Source: an uncultured Corynebacterium sp.
GTDB taxonomy: Bacteria > Actinomycetota > Actinomycetes > Mycobacteriales > Mycobacteriaceae
Direction of reading: 5' to 3'
NCBI RefSeq assembly: GCF_947253065.1
Contig: NZ_CAMXWS010000008.1
Coordinates: forward strand, 1 to 64,000
Length of the DNA: 64,000 bases
Positions 43,393 through 52,920 of this stretch are shown one piece after another; within the stretch, counting starts at the first letter, position 1, and each line of letters starts with the position of its first letter. Both the position numbers and the translations under genes were made by a program. Under the pieces are notes generated by a model. The model worked only from the letters and a program-made list of their open reading frames with translations, ran no database searches and was not told the DNA's origin.

Positions 43393-45054
43393 ATGGCAAA
43401 CCAAATCAGCTACTCTCCCATCCAACGCGTTGGCGCTTTCTTGGAGCTCGCATCGCTGATCGTGCGTCGTCGCATCGTCAGCTTCGAAGGCGGCCCCGGT
43501 GTGTTCATCCGCGGTTTCGGTGACCTGCCACGCTGGGGAATTACCGCCGCACGCGAGGTCGAGCAAGGTGCACGTTGCTGCCCGGAACGCAACGCGCTTA
43601 TCGACGACTGCGGTGTCCTCACCTACCAACAACTCCGCGACGCTTCTCGCAAAATGGCTCAGTGGCTGCTCAAGCACAAGCGTGAGGCTGGTCTGAAGGA
43701 ACTGCGCATTGGAATCATGGCGCGCAATGGCCGCCACTTCGTCATTCCTTTCGCCGCGAAGAGCTACGCCGGTGGCGCGGGCTTCTTGCTCAATATCGGT
43801 TCCTCCCCGGAACAGCTCGTCGGCTGCATTGAGGAAAACGATATCAATGTGCTGTTCATTGACACTGAATTCACCGACCGCATCCCGGCCGATCACCCGG
43901 CAATGGACAAGGTCGCCGTGGTGTGGGGGCATGGGGGAACGGGTGAGGCAAGCGTCGATAAGCTGCTTGTTTCTGATGCTGACCTGCCGAAACTGCCGCT
44001 GATTCCCACCCAAGGCGACATCGTGCTGATGTCATCCGGCACGACCGGCGTACCCAAGGGCATCTTGCGCACCGAACCGAAAATCCCGTACGTGCTCACC
44101 GGCCTACTGTCCGCCGTGCCGTGGTACGCAAACCAGACAGTGCTGCAATCCGCCTCGATGTTCCACACATGGGGCTGGGCAACGCTGCTCGTCGGACTGG
44201 GCTCGCGCTCCACGATTGTCACCCAGCGCGAATTCGATCCGGCAACCGCGATGCAGCAGATCCAAGACTTCCGCGTCGACGGCCTGATCTCGTCTCCGAT
44301 CTTCTACAAGCAAATGCTTGACCTGCCGGATAACGAGCAGTGGGACACCTCCACCCTCAAGTGGATCGCATCATCCGGCAACTCGCTGACCCCCGATGTT
44401 GTTGCGCGCGTCCACGAACGCTTCGGCCCGATCCTGGCGAATATCTACGGCTCAACCGAACTTTCCCTCGCCGCCGTCGCCACCGCCGACGACGTTGCGC
44501 AGCACCCCACCGCCGCCGGCCACGTCGTCCCCGGAAGCACCATCAAGCTTTACGACGACGACGGCAACGAAGTCCCCCAAGGCCAAACCGGCCGCATCTT
44601 CCTCAACAACGAGACCGCCTTGAAGGGCTACTCCAACCCGGAAACACCCCTGGTCATGATCGATGGGCTCATTGAGATGGGCGACCGTGGCTACTTCGAT
44701 GAAAAGGGCCGCCTGCATGTCCTTGGCCGCAACGACGACATGATCATCATCGGCGGCGAGAACGTCCACCCCCAGTCCGTCACCGAAACCCTCGAACCCA
44801 TGCCCGGCATCGCCGATATCTACTCCGGCGGTGTCGACGACGAAGACACCTTCAAACGCGTCGCCGTCTGGGTCGTCCGCTCCGACGACGAAACCGGCCG
44901 CAACCTCACCGCCGACGCCATCCGTGACTGGGTCCGCGACAAACTCGCCCACCACTCCATCCCCCGCGACGTCAACTTCGTCGATTCCCTCCCCCGCAAC
45001 CCAACCGGCAAGGTCGTACCGCGGTTCCTCCCCGAGTCCCGCCGCGACGACTAG
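43393..45054 (+). CDS. Acyl-CoA ligase (AMP-binding, FadD-type)
   Basis: 553 residues. Motifs in order: MSSGTTGVPKG (adenylate P-loop), IYGSTELSLAAVA, RGYFDEKGRLHVLGRNDDM (hinge) and NPTGKVVPRF (catalytic Lys). It differs from the ligase at 11.4 kb in having a longer N-terminus without the acidic tail. Followed 92 bp later by a hotdog thioesterase-like gene, so acyl activation and hydrolysis are neighbours. Substrate chain length unknown; short- to long-chain fatty or mycolate-related acids are possible. Confidence 0.9.
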   Translation: MANQISYSPIQRVGAFLELASLIVRRRIVSFEGGPGVFIRGFGDLPRWGITAAREVEQGARCCPERNALIDDCGVLTYQQLRDASRKMAQWLLKHKREAGLKELRIGIMARNGRHFVIPFAAKSYAGGAGFLLNIGSSPEQLVGCIEENDINVLFIDTEFTDRIPADHPAMDKVAVVWGHGGTGEASVDKLLVSDADLPKLPLIPTQGDIVLMSSGTTGVPKGILRTEPKIPYVLTGLLSAVPWYANQTVLQSASMFHTWGWATLLVGLGSRSTIVTQREFDPATAMQQIQDFRVDGLISSPIFYKQMLDLPDNEQWDTSTLKWIASSGNSLTPDVVARVHERFGPILANIYGSTELSLAAVATADDVAQHPTAAGHVVPGSTIKLYDDDGNEVPQGQTGRIFLNNETALKGYSNPETPLVMIDGLIEMGDRGYFDEKGRLHVLGRNDDMIIIGGENVHPQSVTETLEPMPGIADIYSGGVDDEDTFKRVAVWVVRSDDETGRNLTADAIRDWVRDKLAHHSIPRDVNFVDSLPRNPTGKVVPRFLPESRRDD

Positions 45055-45146
45055 GCTTCGCGCAAACTCGGACCACGGCCCGCGTATAGTTTTGGACGCT
45101 CGTGAACTAGACCACACTTCCCCGATACGCATAGGAGCACTCAACC

Positions 45147-45605
45147 GTGGCCCATTTTTCCGCGCGACAGCTGAAGAACTTCATGCAATTCTGGCCCCCA
45201 CTTCTCGGCGCCGGCGTGAAGATCAAGGAATTCACCGACGACGGCACCCGCGTCGTGGTCACCCACAAGCCGAACATCCTGACCAAGAACGCCATGGGCG
45301 TGGCCTTCGGCGGCACCATGTCCGCCATGACTGACCCGTTCTTCATGCTCGCCTCCATGCACCGCCTGGGCAAGGAGTACAAGATCTGGGACACCGCCGG
45401 CGAAATCAAGTTCATCAAGCCCGGCCGCGGCAAGATCACCGCCGACATGCGCATCCCGGATGAGACCTACGAGCTGATCAAAGAAAAGACAGCCAACGGC
45501 GACAAGTACCTCCACTGGTTCGAAGTAGACATCGTCGATGAGGAAGGCGACACCGTCGCACACGTACGTCGCCAGGTGTACTACCGCCGGAACCAAAAGA
45601 AGTAG
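45147..45605 (+). CDS. DUF4442 hotdog-fold thioesterase-like protein
   Basis: 152 residues, single hotdog domain from a GTG with AGGAGCA upstream. NAMGVAFGGTMSAMTDPFFML is the central helix region (split around 49-69) and AGEIKFIKPGRGKITADMRI (91-110) the following strands. DUF4442 proteins resemble PaaI thioesterases but often lack the standard acid residue; here an Asp (TDPFF) and Glu are possible catalysts. It probably hydrolyses or binds acyl-CoA made by the ligase upstream. Confidence 0.85.
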   Translation: MAHFSARQLKNFMQFWPPLLGAGVKIKEFTDDGTRVVVTHKPNILTKNAMGVAFGGTMSAMTDPFFMLASMHRLGKEYKIWDTAGEIKFIKPGRGKITADMRIPDETYELIKEKTANGDKYLHWFEVDIVDEEGDTVAHVRRQVYYRRNQKK

Positions 45606-45630
45606 CGGCAATCACAGCAAAAAACGAACA

Positions 45631-45664
45631 AACCCCAGCTAAAACACTGTTCTAGCTGGGGTTT
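45631..45664. terminator. Terminator between thioesterase gene and tRNA-Thr
   Basis: aaccccagct and agctggggtt pair over 10 bp around a 13-nt loop, with tt/aa runs on both sides; it can serve both the plus-strand thioesterase gene and the minus-strand tRNA. Confidence 0.85.
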
Positions 45665-45667
45665 TGG

Positions 45668-45743
45668 TGGAGCCGCCTGCGAGAATCGAACTCGCGACCT
45701 TCTCATTACGAGTGAGACGCTCTGCCGACTGAGCTAAGGCGGC
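45668..45743 (-). tRNA. tRNA-Thr (anticodon CGT)
   Basis: Cloverleaf read on the minus strand: acceptor GCCGCCT/AGGCGGC, D arm with AGCTCAGTCGGCAGAGC, anticodon stem TCTCA/TGAGA with loop CTCGTAA giving anticodon CGT (codon ACG), variable AAGGTC, T arm GCGAGTTCGATTCTCGC. The 3' CCA is encoded (45668-45670). The length of 76 nt including CCA is standard. Confidence 0.97.
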
Positions 45744-45828
45744 GGGACCGTCACGCAGGTATGCGTGACTTCTTCCGAGGGGATAGCTTAATCCACGAGT
45801 GCGCCACTGCAAAAACTGCAGGTGGAGG

Positions 45829-47064
45829 TTAGCTTGCGCGGCAGGCTTTTCGGATGCGGCCGAGCATACCGTTGAAGGCGATGACGGGCAGGACGGATTG
45901 GCCGAGGCGTTCGCGGCATTGGGCGATGGCGTCGAGGCATTCGGTGAGTCCGGCAAGGTCGACGCGGCCAGCGATCTCACGAGACAGGCCTTCGTAATCA
46001 GGGTGGATGAGCTCAAGGCCACCGCCGGCGCCGAGGACCATGGCATCGCGGTAGATGCCGGCGAGGTCGACGAGGGTGAGGTCGAGGACATCACGAAGCC
46101 GTCGCGTGCCACGGGCTTTTTGTTTAGCTTCGAGTTCCTTCAGCGACCCGGACGCGCCCTTCAACGCACGCGCGGCACCTTTGCCTTTCGCGCCCATGCC
46201 GAGGGCGTTTTCAAGCTTCTCACGTTCTTCTTCATCGGCTTCGGCATAAGCATCTTTAGCTTCGGCGTCGGCAGACTTCACCAGCGCGGCGACAGCTTGA
46301 AATGCCTGATCACCGTGAAAAACAAGCTCAGCCAGGTTGATCGCGCTCGCGCGGCGGTGCTGTGCGGCCTCACTGCGTACCAGGCGTCGCGCACGCCCAA
46401 CATGGTGCAGCGACGTCGCAGCTGCCAGCCGTGCGTCCCCCTCAGAGGCGCCTTCCTCACTCACCAGCAGCCGGACAATTTCGCTTGTCGACGGCGCCGG
46501 CACGTACACATGCCTACACCGCGACCTCAGCGTGGTTGAGAAATCCTCCGGATCTGTGGACGGGGCACACATGATGATCACGGTGGACTCGGGTGGTTCT
46601 TCGACGGTTTTCAAGAAGGCGTCGGCAGCGGCCGTCGAAAAGCGATCTGCGTCGTCGATGACCACGACCCGCCACTTGCCTACCGACGGCAACCGCGCTG
46701 CCTGCTGAATGATCCCGCGGACCGTTTCTACCTTGATGCCCAGCTCCTGCGGCACGATGTGCACGACATCTGTGTGCGAACCCGCCAACGCATCGCGGCA
46801 CGCCTGGCAACGACCGCACCCAATCTCATTCGGGTCGGTGCACATTAGTGCCGCGGCGAAAGCGAGCGCCGACGTCGAACGCCCTGCCCCCGGCGGGCCG
46901 GTGAAAAGCCATGAATGCGTCATTGCATGCGCATCCGCCCCGTCCACACCGCGTGCGGCAGCGGCGGCAGACATGATTGTGTCGCGCACCGTCGGGATAT
47001 CCGCCAAGCGCTCAGACACACTGCGTGGTGGCGCTGGCTGGGTGGAAGCAGTCGGGACAGTCAC
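45829..47064 (-). CDS. holB: DNA polymerase III subunit delta prime
   Basis: Clamp-loader subunit, 411 residues from GTG 47064. Walker A is GPPGAGRST, with Arg where ATP-binding loaders have Lys, as usual for actinobacterial delta prime. A zinc finger is formed by MC and CGRCQAC; VVIDDADR is Walker B-like and LRSRCRHVYV the SRC motif. A long reading from 47478 overlaps the divergent cyclase gene and is not credible; TAGGCT 7 nt upstream supports GTG 47064. Same neighbourhood as Rv3644c beside the cyclase. Confidence 0.93.
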   Translation of the reverse strand: MTVPTASTQPAPPRSVSERLADIPTVRDTIMSAAAAARGVDGADAHAMTHSWLFTGPPGAGRSTSALAFAAALMCTDPNEIGCGRCQACRDALAGSHTDVVHIVPQELGIKVETVRGIIQQAARLPSVGKWRVVVIDDADRFSTAAADAFLKTVEEPPESTVIIMCAPSTDPEDFSTTLRSRCRHVYVPAPSTSEIVRLLVSEEGASEGDARLAAATSLHHVGRARRLVRSEAAQHRRASAINLAELVFHGDQAFQAVAALVKSADAEAKDAYAEADEEEREKLENALGMGAKGKGAARALKGASGSLKELEAKQKARGTRRLRDVLDLTLVDLAGIYRDAMVLGAGGGLELIHPDYEGLSREIAGRVDLAGLTECLDAIAQCRERLGQSVLPVIAFNGMLGRIRKACRAS

Positions 47065-47071
47065 GCGCACT

Positions 47072-47077
47072 AGCCTA
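47072..47077 (-). promoter_or_regulatory. -10 element for leaderless holB
   Basis: TAGGCT on the minus strand, 7 nt before GTG 47064. Confidence 0.55.
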
Positions 47078-47137
47078 CTGGCAGCACCGAACCAAGGATC
47101 GTTGACGGTAGTGGGACTAAAGCGACAGCAGGCCACG

Positions 47138-47143
47138 TAAAGT
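47138..47143 (+). promoter_or_regulatory. -10 element for leaderless adenylate cyclase
   Basis: TAAAGT, 8 nt before GTG 47152, divergent from holB. Confidence 0.5.
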
Positions 47144-47151
47144 AGTGCAAC

Positions 47152-48678
47152 GTGAATAGTTTTTGGCGCGGTTTCCGTTGGCTCATGGGCACCCCCTGGC
47201 CGCTGTACGCGTCTGTCCTGCTCTTCACAAACGTCGCCGCCGCGATCGCGATCATGGCGTTCGTGCGCTACCTGATCCCGATGCCGGAGGCACGCCAGCT
47301 CGCCAAGGTCGCTGCTGGCTTCGCACCCGTTGGCATTATCTATTTGGTGGTAGCCGTCATCGTCGGCGGTCTCGTGTCGTATTGGCTCTTCCGGCCGGTC
47401 CTTCTGTACCAACGGCGACCCGATGATTTCGATCCGTATGTGGTGCGCAACCTCGTGCTGCGCATCCCGGTGCTGCAAACCTTGGTCGTGGCCTTGATCT
47501 GGTTCATCGGCATCATCATCGCCACCGCTGCTGCGTCGCGTACCACGGGCAGTCTTGCGCTCGTGGTCGCTGTATCGACGCTTATGGCTGGGTTGGTCAC
47601 CGCCGTGCTCACCTATGTGCAGGCAGAAAGGCTCGTGCGTCCGATCGCGGCGAACACGCTGTCTCGACGCTTCGCTGACACCACGCTCGAACCACCCATC
47701 AAGCAGCGTTTGTACATGACCTGGTTCATGACATCGGGCGTGCCTTTGATCGGTATTCTCTTCCTACTGCTTGCCCAGAACAACGGTTTCTTCGGGCACA
47801 CGCCGGGCGAGCTGATGCCGTCCATTTCGGCTCTGGCTGTCACCGCGATCGTGACCGGCATGGCCGGCACGGCATTTGCCACGATGAGCGTGGTTGACCC
47901 GATCAAGGAGCTCCAAGAGGCGATCAACCGGGTGCGTCGCGGCGAAACCGACACCCAGGTGGATATTTACGATGCCTCCGAGCTTGGTGTACTCCAGGCC
48001 GGCTTCAACGAGATGATGCGTGGGTTAAATGAGCGCCAACGAGTGCGCGATATCTTCGGCCAATACGTAGGCAGTGAAGTCGCACAGAAGGCGCTCGAGG
48101 AGAAACCGGAGCTCGGCGGTGAGGACCGCAAGGTCGCGGTTGTGTTCGTCGATGTGATCGGCTCGACCAACTTCGCGGTCAACCACACGCCGGAAGAGGT
48201 CGTGGATGCTCTGAATGAGTTCTTCGAGATCGTCGTGGACGTGGTCCACCGCAACCGTGGCGTGATCAACAAATTCGAAGGCGATGCTGCACTGGCAGTG
48301 TTCGGTGCCCCGCTGGCGGTCAACGATTCCACGTCGCACGCCCTTCAGGCAGCACGTGAGCTGCGTCAGGAGCTCGACGGACTTGAGCTGGAAGCCGGCA
48401 TTGGTGTTGCTTCCGGCCACGTTGTTGCTGGCCACATCGGTGGCCAGGACCGCTTTGAATACACCGTGATTGGCGACGCGGTGAATACTGCTGCGCGCCT
48501 CACCGAGCTGGCGAAGGACTCCCCGGGCCGGGTGCTCACTAACTCCTCAACACTCAAGGGCGCCAACGAAGTCGAGCAGGCCCGCTGGACCGTGATGAAG
48601 TCCATCGAGCTGCGTGGCCGCAACAAGATGACGCAGCTGGCCCGCCCCGTCCGCGCGACGATGGCGGACAAGTACTGA
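47152..48678 (+). CDS. cyaB: Membrane-bound class III adenylate cyclase with HAMP domain
   Basis: 508 residues. Six membrane helices (about 20-245) are followed by a HAMP linker (VVDPIKELQEAINRVRRGE) and a catalytic class III domain. FVDVIGST and FEGDAALAVFG carry the two metal Asp residues; RFEYTVIGDAVNTAARL carries the Asp/Thr and Asn/Arg that select ATP and stabilise the transition state. The layout is that of C. glutamicum CyaB and Rv3645, which supply cAMP to GlxR. GTG 47152 is leaderless. Confidence 0.93.
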   Translation: MNSFWRGFRWLMGTPWPLYASVLLFTNVAAAIAIMAFVRYLIPMPEARQLAKVAAGFAPVGIIYLVVAVIVGGLVSYWLFRPVLLYQRRPDDFDPYVVRNLVLRIPVLQTLVVALIWFIGIIIATAAASRTTGSLALVVAVSTLMAGLVTAVLTYVQAERLVRPIAANTLSRRFADTTLEPPIKQRLYMTWFMTSGVPLIGILFLLLAQNNGFFGHTPGELMPSISALAVTAIVTGMAGTAFATMSVVDPIKELQEAINRVRRGETDTQVDIYDASELGVLQAGFNEMMRGLNERQRVRDIFGQYVGSEVAQKALEEKPELGGEDRKVAVVFVDVIGSTNFAVNHTPEEVVDALNEFFEIVVDVVHRNRGVINKFEGDAALAVFGAPLAVNDSTSHALQAARELRQELDGLELEAGIGVASGHVVAGHIGGQDRFEYTVIGDAVNTAARLTELAKDSPGRVLTNSSTLKGANEVEQARWTVMKSIELRGRNKMTQLARPVRATMADKY

Positions 48679-48703
48679 ATCCCCGGCCTGCGCCCGCCAG
48701 TCC

Positions 48704-48797
48704 GCCACTAGATGCGTTTGCAGCCCCATTACAAAACCCCAGGTGAAATGTTACGAATGTTGCGCCTGGGATCCGAATTCCATACGCATCTAGTGGC
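48704..48797. repeat. Nested palindromic element between cyaB and topA
   Basis: An outer 14-bp perfect inverted repeat, gccactagatgcgt (48704-48717) and acgcatctagtggc (48784-48797), encloses 66 bp. Inside, cccaggtg and cgcctggg form a second stem with one G-T pair. The whole could fold as one long branched hairpin in RNA or a cruciform in DNA. It lies between convergent genes but has no U-tract, so it is not a plain terminator. It might be a small mobile palindrome or structured RNA. Confidence 0.75.
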
Positions 48798-48861
48798 CCT
48801 GTAAAAGGGTGGCGCGAACGACCCCGCCGGCCAACCCCGCCGGCCACCCCAGGGAGCGGGC

Positions 48862-51798
48862 CTACCTGCGGCGGGAGCCGGCCTTAACCACGCGCTTGGT
48901 GGTCTGCGGCGGCTTCTTTGCGGTCTTCTTGGCTGATTTTTTGGCAGTTTTCTTCGCCGTCTTCTTCGCAGATTTCTTGGTCGTCCGCTTCTTGGTGGTC
49001 TTCTTCGCGCCACCAGCACCCTCTTCGGCCTCGCGGGCACGACGAGCTGAGAGCAGCTCGTTGGCGCGCTGGTCAGTCATAGTCTCCGGGGTGTCGCCAC
49101 GCTGGAGAGACGCATTGGTCTCACCGTCGGTGACGTATGGGCCGAAGCGGCCGTCCTTCACGGTCATGGGCTTGCCGGAGACATCGTTGTCGCCGAGCAT
49201 CTTCAGCGGCGGCTTCGCAGCAGCGCGACCGCGGCGCTTGGGTTCGGCGTAGATGCGACGAGCCTCATCCAGGGTGATGGAGAAGATCTGCTCCTCATTC
49301 GCCAGGGAACGGGAGTCAGAGCCCTTCTTCAGGTACGGGCCGTAGCGGCCGTTCTGGGCGGTGATCATCTCACCATCGGCAGGGTCTTCGCCGACCTCGC
49401 GGGGCAGGGACAAAAGCTGCAGTGCCTCGTCCAGGGTGACCGTGGACGGCTCCATGGAGCTGAAGAGGGAGGCGGTGGCGGGCTTGAGTTGTTCGTCGAT
49501 AAGCTGCTCGACCCGCTTTGCCTTCTGGTTGGCTGCAGTCTTTGTTTCCCAGTTCTTGGCGCGCTTGCCTTCAGCGGCGCGTTGGGCGTCTTCTTCGGCG
49601 CGCTCCTGCGCGATGATCTCCTCCGCGCGAGACTCGGCGGTGGCGCGCTCATCGTCGCGCACGAGCTCGGTGACGTACGGGCCGTAGCGGCCTTCCTTGG
49701 CCACGACGGTACGGCCGGTCTTCGGGTTCTCGCCGAGTTCGCGGCCGGTCGGCGGGGTAGCAAAGAGCTTCTCCGCCATCTCCTTGGTCACTTCGTCCGG
49801 GGTGGTGGACTCAGGCAGGTTGGCGCGCTGGTACTCCGGCTCGCCTTCGGCAGTCGTGCCCACCTGGCGTTCCAGGTACGGGCCGTAGCGACCAACACGG
49901 ACGTAGACCGGGCGATCCTCGTCGTCGTGGAAGAGCTCGAGCGAGTTCACGCGACGTGCGTCGATGGATTCGAGGTTGCTCTCGATGATGGACTTCAAGC
50001 CACCGCGACGCGCAATAGCCTCGGCGGTGGACTCATCGGCATCGGCGTCACCGAAGTAGAAACCAGTGAGCCACTGGGTGCGGTTCTCGTTGCCGCGGGC
50101 GATTTCGTCGAGCTCGTCCTCCATGGACGAGGTGAACTCATAATCGACGAGCGCATCAAAATTCTGCTCAAGCAGGCCCACGACAGAGAACGCGACCCAT
50201 GTGGGCACGAGTGCATTGCCACGGGGTGCGACATAGCCACGGTCCTGGATGGTCTTGATGATCGACGCGTACGTCGACGGACGACCAATGCCGAGTTCTT
50301 CCATCTTCTTCACCAAGCTGGCCTCGGTGTAGCGGGCCGGCGGGTTGGTGGAGTGGCCGTCAGCGGTGACCTCGCGGGTAGCAAGGCCATCGCCCTCAGC
50401 GAGCTGCGGCAGGTGCTTTTCGTTCTTGTCCTGCGTGTCCGAGTAGGCGCGCAGCCAGCCTGGGAAGGTGATGGTGCGACCGGAGGCGGACAGTTCGACA
50501 TTCTCACCGGTGGTCGCGGTACCTGCGATCGTGGCGGTGACGGACGTGCCGCGGGCATCTTCCATCTGGGAGGCAACGGTGCGCTGCCAGATGAGCTCGT
50601 AAAGCTTGAATTCCTCTGCGTCGAGGGAGCTGGCCAGCTCACCGGGGGTGGCAAAGCGCTCACCCGCTGGGCGGATCGCCTCGTGCGCCTCCTGCGAATT
50701 CTTCACCTTACGGTCGTAACGGCGCGGGGCGTCGGTGACGTAATTAGCACCGTAGAGTTCGCGGGCAGCGGATCGTGCGGCGTCGAGGCCCTGCTTGGAC
50801 AGCGAGGTCGAGTCCGTACGCATATAAGTAATGTGGCCGTTCTCGTAAAGGCGCTGCGCAATACGCATTGTGCGGGCGGACGTGAAGTGCAGCTTCGCGC
50901 CTGCAGCCTGCTGCAGCGTCGAGGTCATGAACGGCGGGTACGGCCGACGGGTGTACGGCTTGGACACCACCTTGGTGACCGTCATGTCCTGGCCGGTCAG
51001 ACCGTCCGCAAGGGCGCGGGCATCCTGCTCGTCGACCACGACCAGCTCGTCGTTTTTGAGTTTTCCGCGGTCGTCGAAGTCTTTGCCTTGGGCGATGCGG
51101 GAGCCGTCGATAAGCGTGAGCTTTGCGTCGAAAGTCTCGCCGGAACGCTCAAGGGATGCGGTGAGGTCCCAGTATTCCGCGGGAATGAACGCCATGCGCT
51201 CGCGTTCACGCTCGACGATGACGCGCGTTGCCACCGACTGCACGCGGCCAGCGGACAGGCGCGGCATGACCTTCTTCCACAGCACGGGCGAGACTTCGTA
51301 GCCGTACAGGCGGTCGAGAATGCGGCGTGTTTCCTGCGCGTCGACAAGATCCATGTCCAGCTCGCGCGTATTTTCCGCAGCCTCTCGGATCGCGGATTCA
51401 GTGATCTCGTTGAACACCATGCGTTCAACCGGCACCTTCGGCTTCAGCACCTCAAGCAAGTGCCATGCGATCGCTTCGCCCTCACGGTCCGGGTCTGTCG
51501 CGAGCAGCAGCTTGTCGGACTGCTTCAGCTTGGCGCGCAGGTCCGTGACCTTCTTCTTTTTGTCCGCGCTGACCACGTAAATCGGCTGGAATTCCGCCTC
51601 CGGGTTCACGCCGAGCTTCGCCCACGGTTCCTTTTTGTACTTCGCCGGAATATCGGCTGCGCGGCCCGGAAGGTCGCGGATGTGGCCCACAGACGCCTCG
51701 ACGAAATAGGCATCGCCCAGATATTTCTGGATCTTCTTCGCCTTCGTCTGCGACTCCACAATGACCAGGGTCTTGCCCTGTCCGTTCTGCTCAGCCAC
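48862..51798 (-). CDS. topA: DNA topoisomerase I
   Basis: Type IA topoisomerase relaxing negative supercoils; 978 residues from GTG 51798, with AAGGAG 9 nt upstream. Toprim domain: KTLVIVESQTKAKKI and LATDPDREGEAIAW. The catalytic Tyr lies in NGHITYMRTDSTS. The C-terminal half has the actinobacterial repeats around GRYGPYV (several copies) in place of zinc fingers and ends in a Lys-rich tail (KKSAKKTAKKTAKK), which in mycobacteria aids processivity and DNA binding. The upstream in-frame start would add 27 unrelated residues. Confidence 0.96.
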   Translation of the reverse strand: MAEQNGQGKTLVIVESQTKAKKIQKYLGDAYFVEASVGHIRDLPGRAADIPAKYKKEPWAKLGVNPEAEFQPIYVVSADKKKKVTDLRAKLKQSDKLLLATDPDREGEAIAWHLLEVLKPKVPVERMVFNEITESAIREAAENTRELDMDLVDAQETRRILDRLYGYEVSPVLWKKVMPRLSAGRVQSVATRVIVERERERMAFIPAEYWDLTASLERSGETFDAKLTLIDGSRIAQGKDFDDRGKLKNDELVVVDEQDARALADGLTGQDMTVTKVVSKPYTRRPYPPFMTSTLQQAAGAKLHFTSARTMRIAQRLYENGHITYMRTDSTSLSKQGLDAARSAARELYGANYVTDAPRRYDRKVKNSQEAHEAIRPAGERFATPGELASSLDAEEFKLYELIWQRTVASQMEDARGTSVTATIAGTATTGENVELSASGRTITFPGWLRAYSDTQDKNEKHLPQLAEGDGLATREVTADGHSTNPPARYTEASLVKKMEELGIGRPSTYASIIKTIQDRGYVAPRGNALVPTWVAFSVVGLLEQNFDALVDYEFTSSMEDELDEIARGNENRTQWLTGFYFGDADADESTAEAIARRGGLKSIIESNLESIDARRVNSLELFHDDEDRPVYVRVGRYGPYLERQVGTTAEGEPEYQRANLPESTTPDEVTKEMAEKLFATPPTGRELGENPKTGRTVVAKEGRYGPYVTELVRDDERATAESRAEEIIAQERAEEDAQRAAEGKRAKNWETKTAANQKAKRVEQLIDEQLKPATASLFSSMEPSTVTLDEALQLLSLPREVGEDPADGEMITAQNGRYGPYLKKGSDSRSLANEEQIFSITLDEARRIYAEPKRRGRAAAKPPLKMLGDNDVSGKPMTVKDGRFGPYVTDGETNASLQRGDTPETMTDQRANELLSARRAREAEEGAGGAKKTTKKRTTKKSAKKTAKKTAKKSAKKTAKKPPQTTKRVVKAGSRRR

Positions 51799-52012
51799 GC
51801 CGGGTGACTCCTTAAACCTTCGGCTCAACGATTCTCTAAAAAGACAACTACCACTATTTTCACGGCTGCGCGTAAACAAGGGGTAGCGCCATTTCGCTTA
51901 TCGACGTTAACACTCCCCTCCCCCAACCCCTCCCGTCCCACTACACTTTCCGCAAGAGGTCACGTCTAAAGCACACTAAAAACTGCTGCGGCGGACAGGA
52001 AGGACGGAAGCT

Positions 52013-52648
52013 GTGACAGAAATTGTGGACTCGCTCATCGGGTTCTTGGAACAGCTCATGACCACGCCGTTGTTCTATCCCCTACTCAGCCTCGTGATCA
52101 TGCTCGATGCGTTGTGTCCGTTGATGCCATCTGAAACAGTGCTTAACCTCGCCGGTGCCTTTTCTGGTTCGCAGGGTGTGCCGGATGTGCGCTGGATTTT
52201 CGGCGCCGCAACAATCGGCGCGATCATTGGCGATAATTTGTGCTTCATGTTGGGCGGGCGCCTAATCGGGGTGGTCAACCGCCTCGACCCTGAATCCCGC
52301 GCGGGTAAGACCATCAAGTGGGTGCGCGCGAACCAGAACAAACGCGCTGGGGTGACCATCATCGTCGCCCGCTTCCTGCCGTGGGCGCGGTGGGTAGCCA
52401 CGATCGTGCTGGGCTCAGTTCGTTATAACTGGTTCTTGTTCTTCATCTACGACACCATCGGCGTGCTGCTGTGGGTCACCATCGGTGTGGGCGTGGGCTA
52501 TATCGGTGGCTCGATCATGTCCGATTACCCACTTCTAGCGATGATCGTGGGCGTGACCCTCGGTTCCCTGGTCGGCCTGGCTATCCAGAAACTGCAGACG
52601 AATCTCTCCGAATGGAACGACGTGCGCCGCGGAACTTCGGTCATCTAA
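52013..52648 (+). CDS. DedA family membrane protein
   Basis: 211 residues with about five membrane helices. The conserved E-x-x-x-P and G-x-x-x-G/R regions are present: LCPLMPSETVLNLAGAF, IGDNLCFMLGG and RFLPWARWVATIVLGS with the key Arg-Phe-Leu-Pro segment. DedA proteins recycle or scramble polyprenyl or glycerophospholipid carriers. The start is GTG 52013 with GGAAGGACGGAAG upstream. Ends at a shared terminator with cspA. Confidence 0.9.
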   Translation: MTEIVDSLIGFLEQLMTTPLFYPLLSLVIMLDALCPLMPSETVLNLAGAFSGSQGVPDVRWIFGAATIGAIIGDNLCFMLGGRLIGVVNRLDPESRAGKTIKWVRANQNKRAGVTIIVARFLPWARWVATIVLGSVRYNWFLFFIYDTIGVLLWVTIGVGVGYIGGSIMSDYPLLAMIVGVTLGSLVGLAIQKLQTNLSEWNDVRRGTSVI

Positions 52649-52668
52649 AAGCATTCCGGCATGAGAAA

Positions 52669-52707
52669 ACCCCGGCTCATTCTGGTCTTCGACCAGGTAG
52701 CCGGGGT
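52669..52707. terminator. Terminator between DedA gene and cspA
   Basis: accccggct and agccggggt form the outer stem; a second hairpin, tggtc-ttc-gacca, sits within it. It is flanked by aaaa on the left and serves both convergent genes. Confidence 0.8.
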
Positions 52708-52716
52708 GAATAGTTC

Positions 52717-52920
52717 TTAGAGCGCGCGCACCTGCTGTGCCTGCGGGCCCTTGCTGCCTTCGCCCACCTCGAATTCAACCTGCTGGTTTTCTTCAAGGGT
52801 GCGGAAACCGCTGCCCTGGATCTCGGAATAGTGGACGAAGACGTCCGCCGAGCCATCTTCCGGGGCGATGAAGCCGAAGCCCTTTTCGGCGTTGAACCAC
52901 TTCACTGTTCCAGTAGCCAT
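52717..52920 (-). CDS. cspA: Cold-shock protein
   Basis: 67 residues, one OB fold. RNP1 is KGFGFIAP (13-20) and RNP2 is VFVHYS (28-33). Starts at ATG 52920; an upstream in-frame ATG lies in what should be the mRNA leader. Binds single-stranded RNA/DNA and melts structure in mRNA. The 170 bp up to the helicase start probably hold a long 5' leader as in other csp genes. Confidence 0.96.
   Translation of the reverse strand: MATGTVKWFNAEKGFGFIAPEDGSADVFVHYSEIQGSGFRTLEENQQVEFEVGEGSKGPQAQQVRAL

Noticed and set aside
48769..48780. ggatccgaattc, adjacent BamHI and EcoRI sites resembling a cloning linker
   Set aside because: It lies inside the natural nested palindrome between cyaB and topA and no vector sequence surrounds it; best taken as chance.
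48823..48847. Two tandem copies of ccccgccggcca next to topA
   Set aside because: Only two copies of a GC-rich unit; likely short duplication without function.
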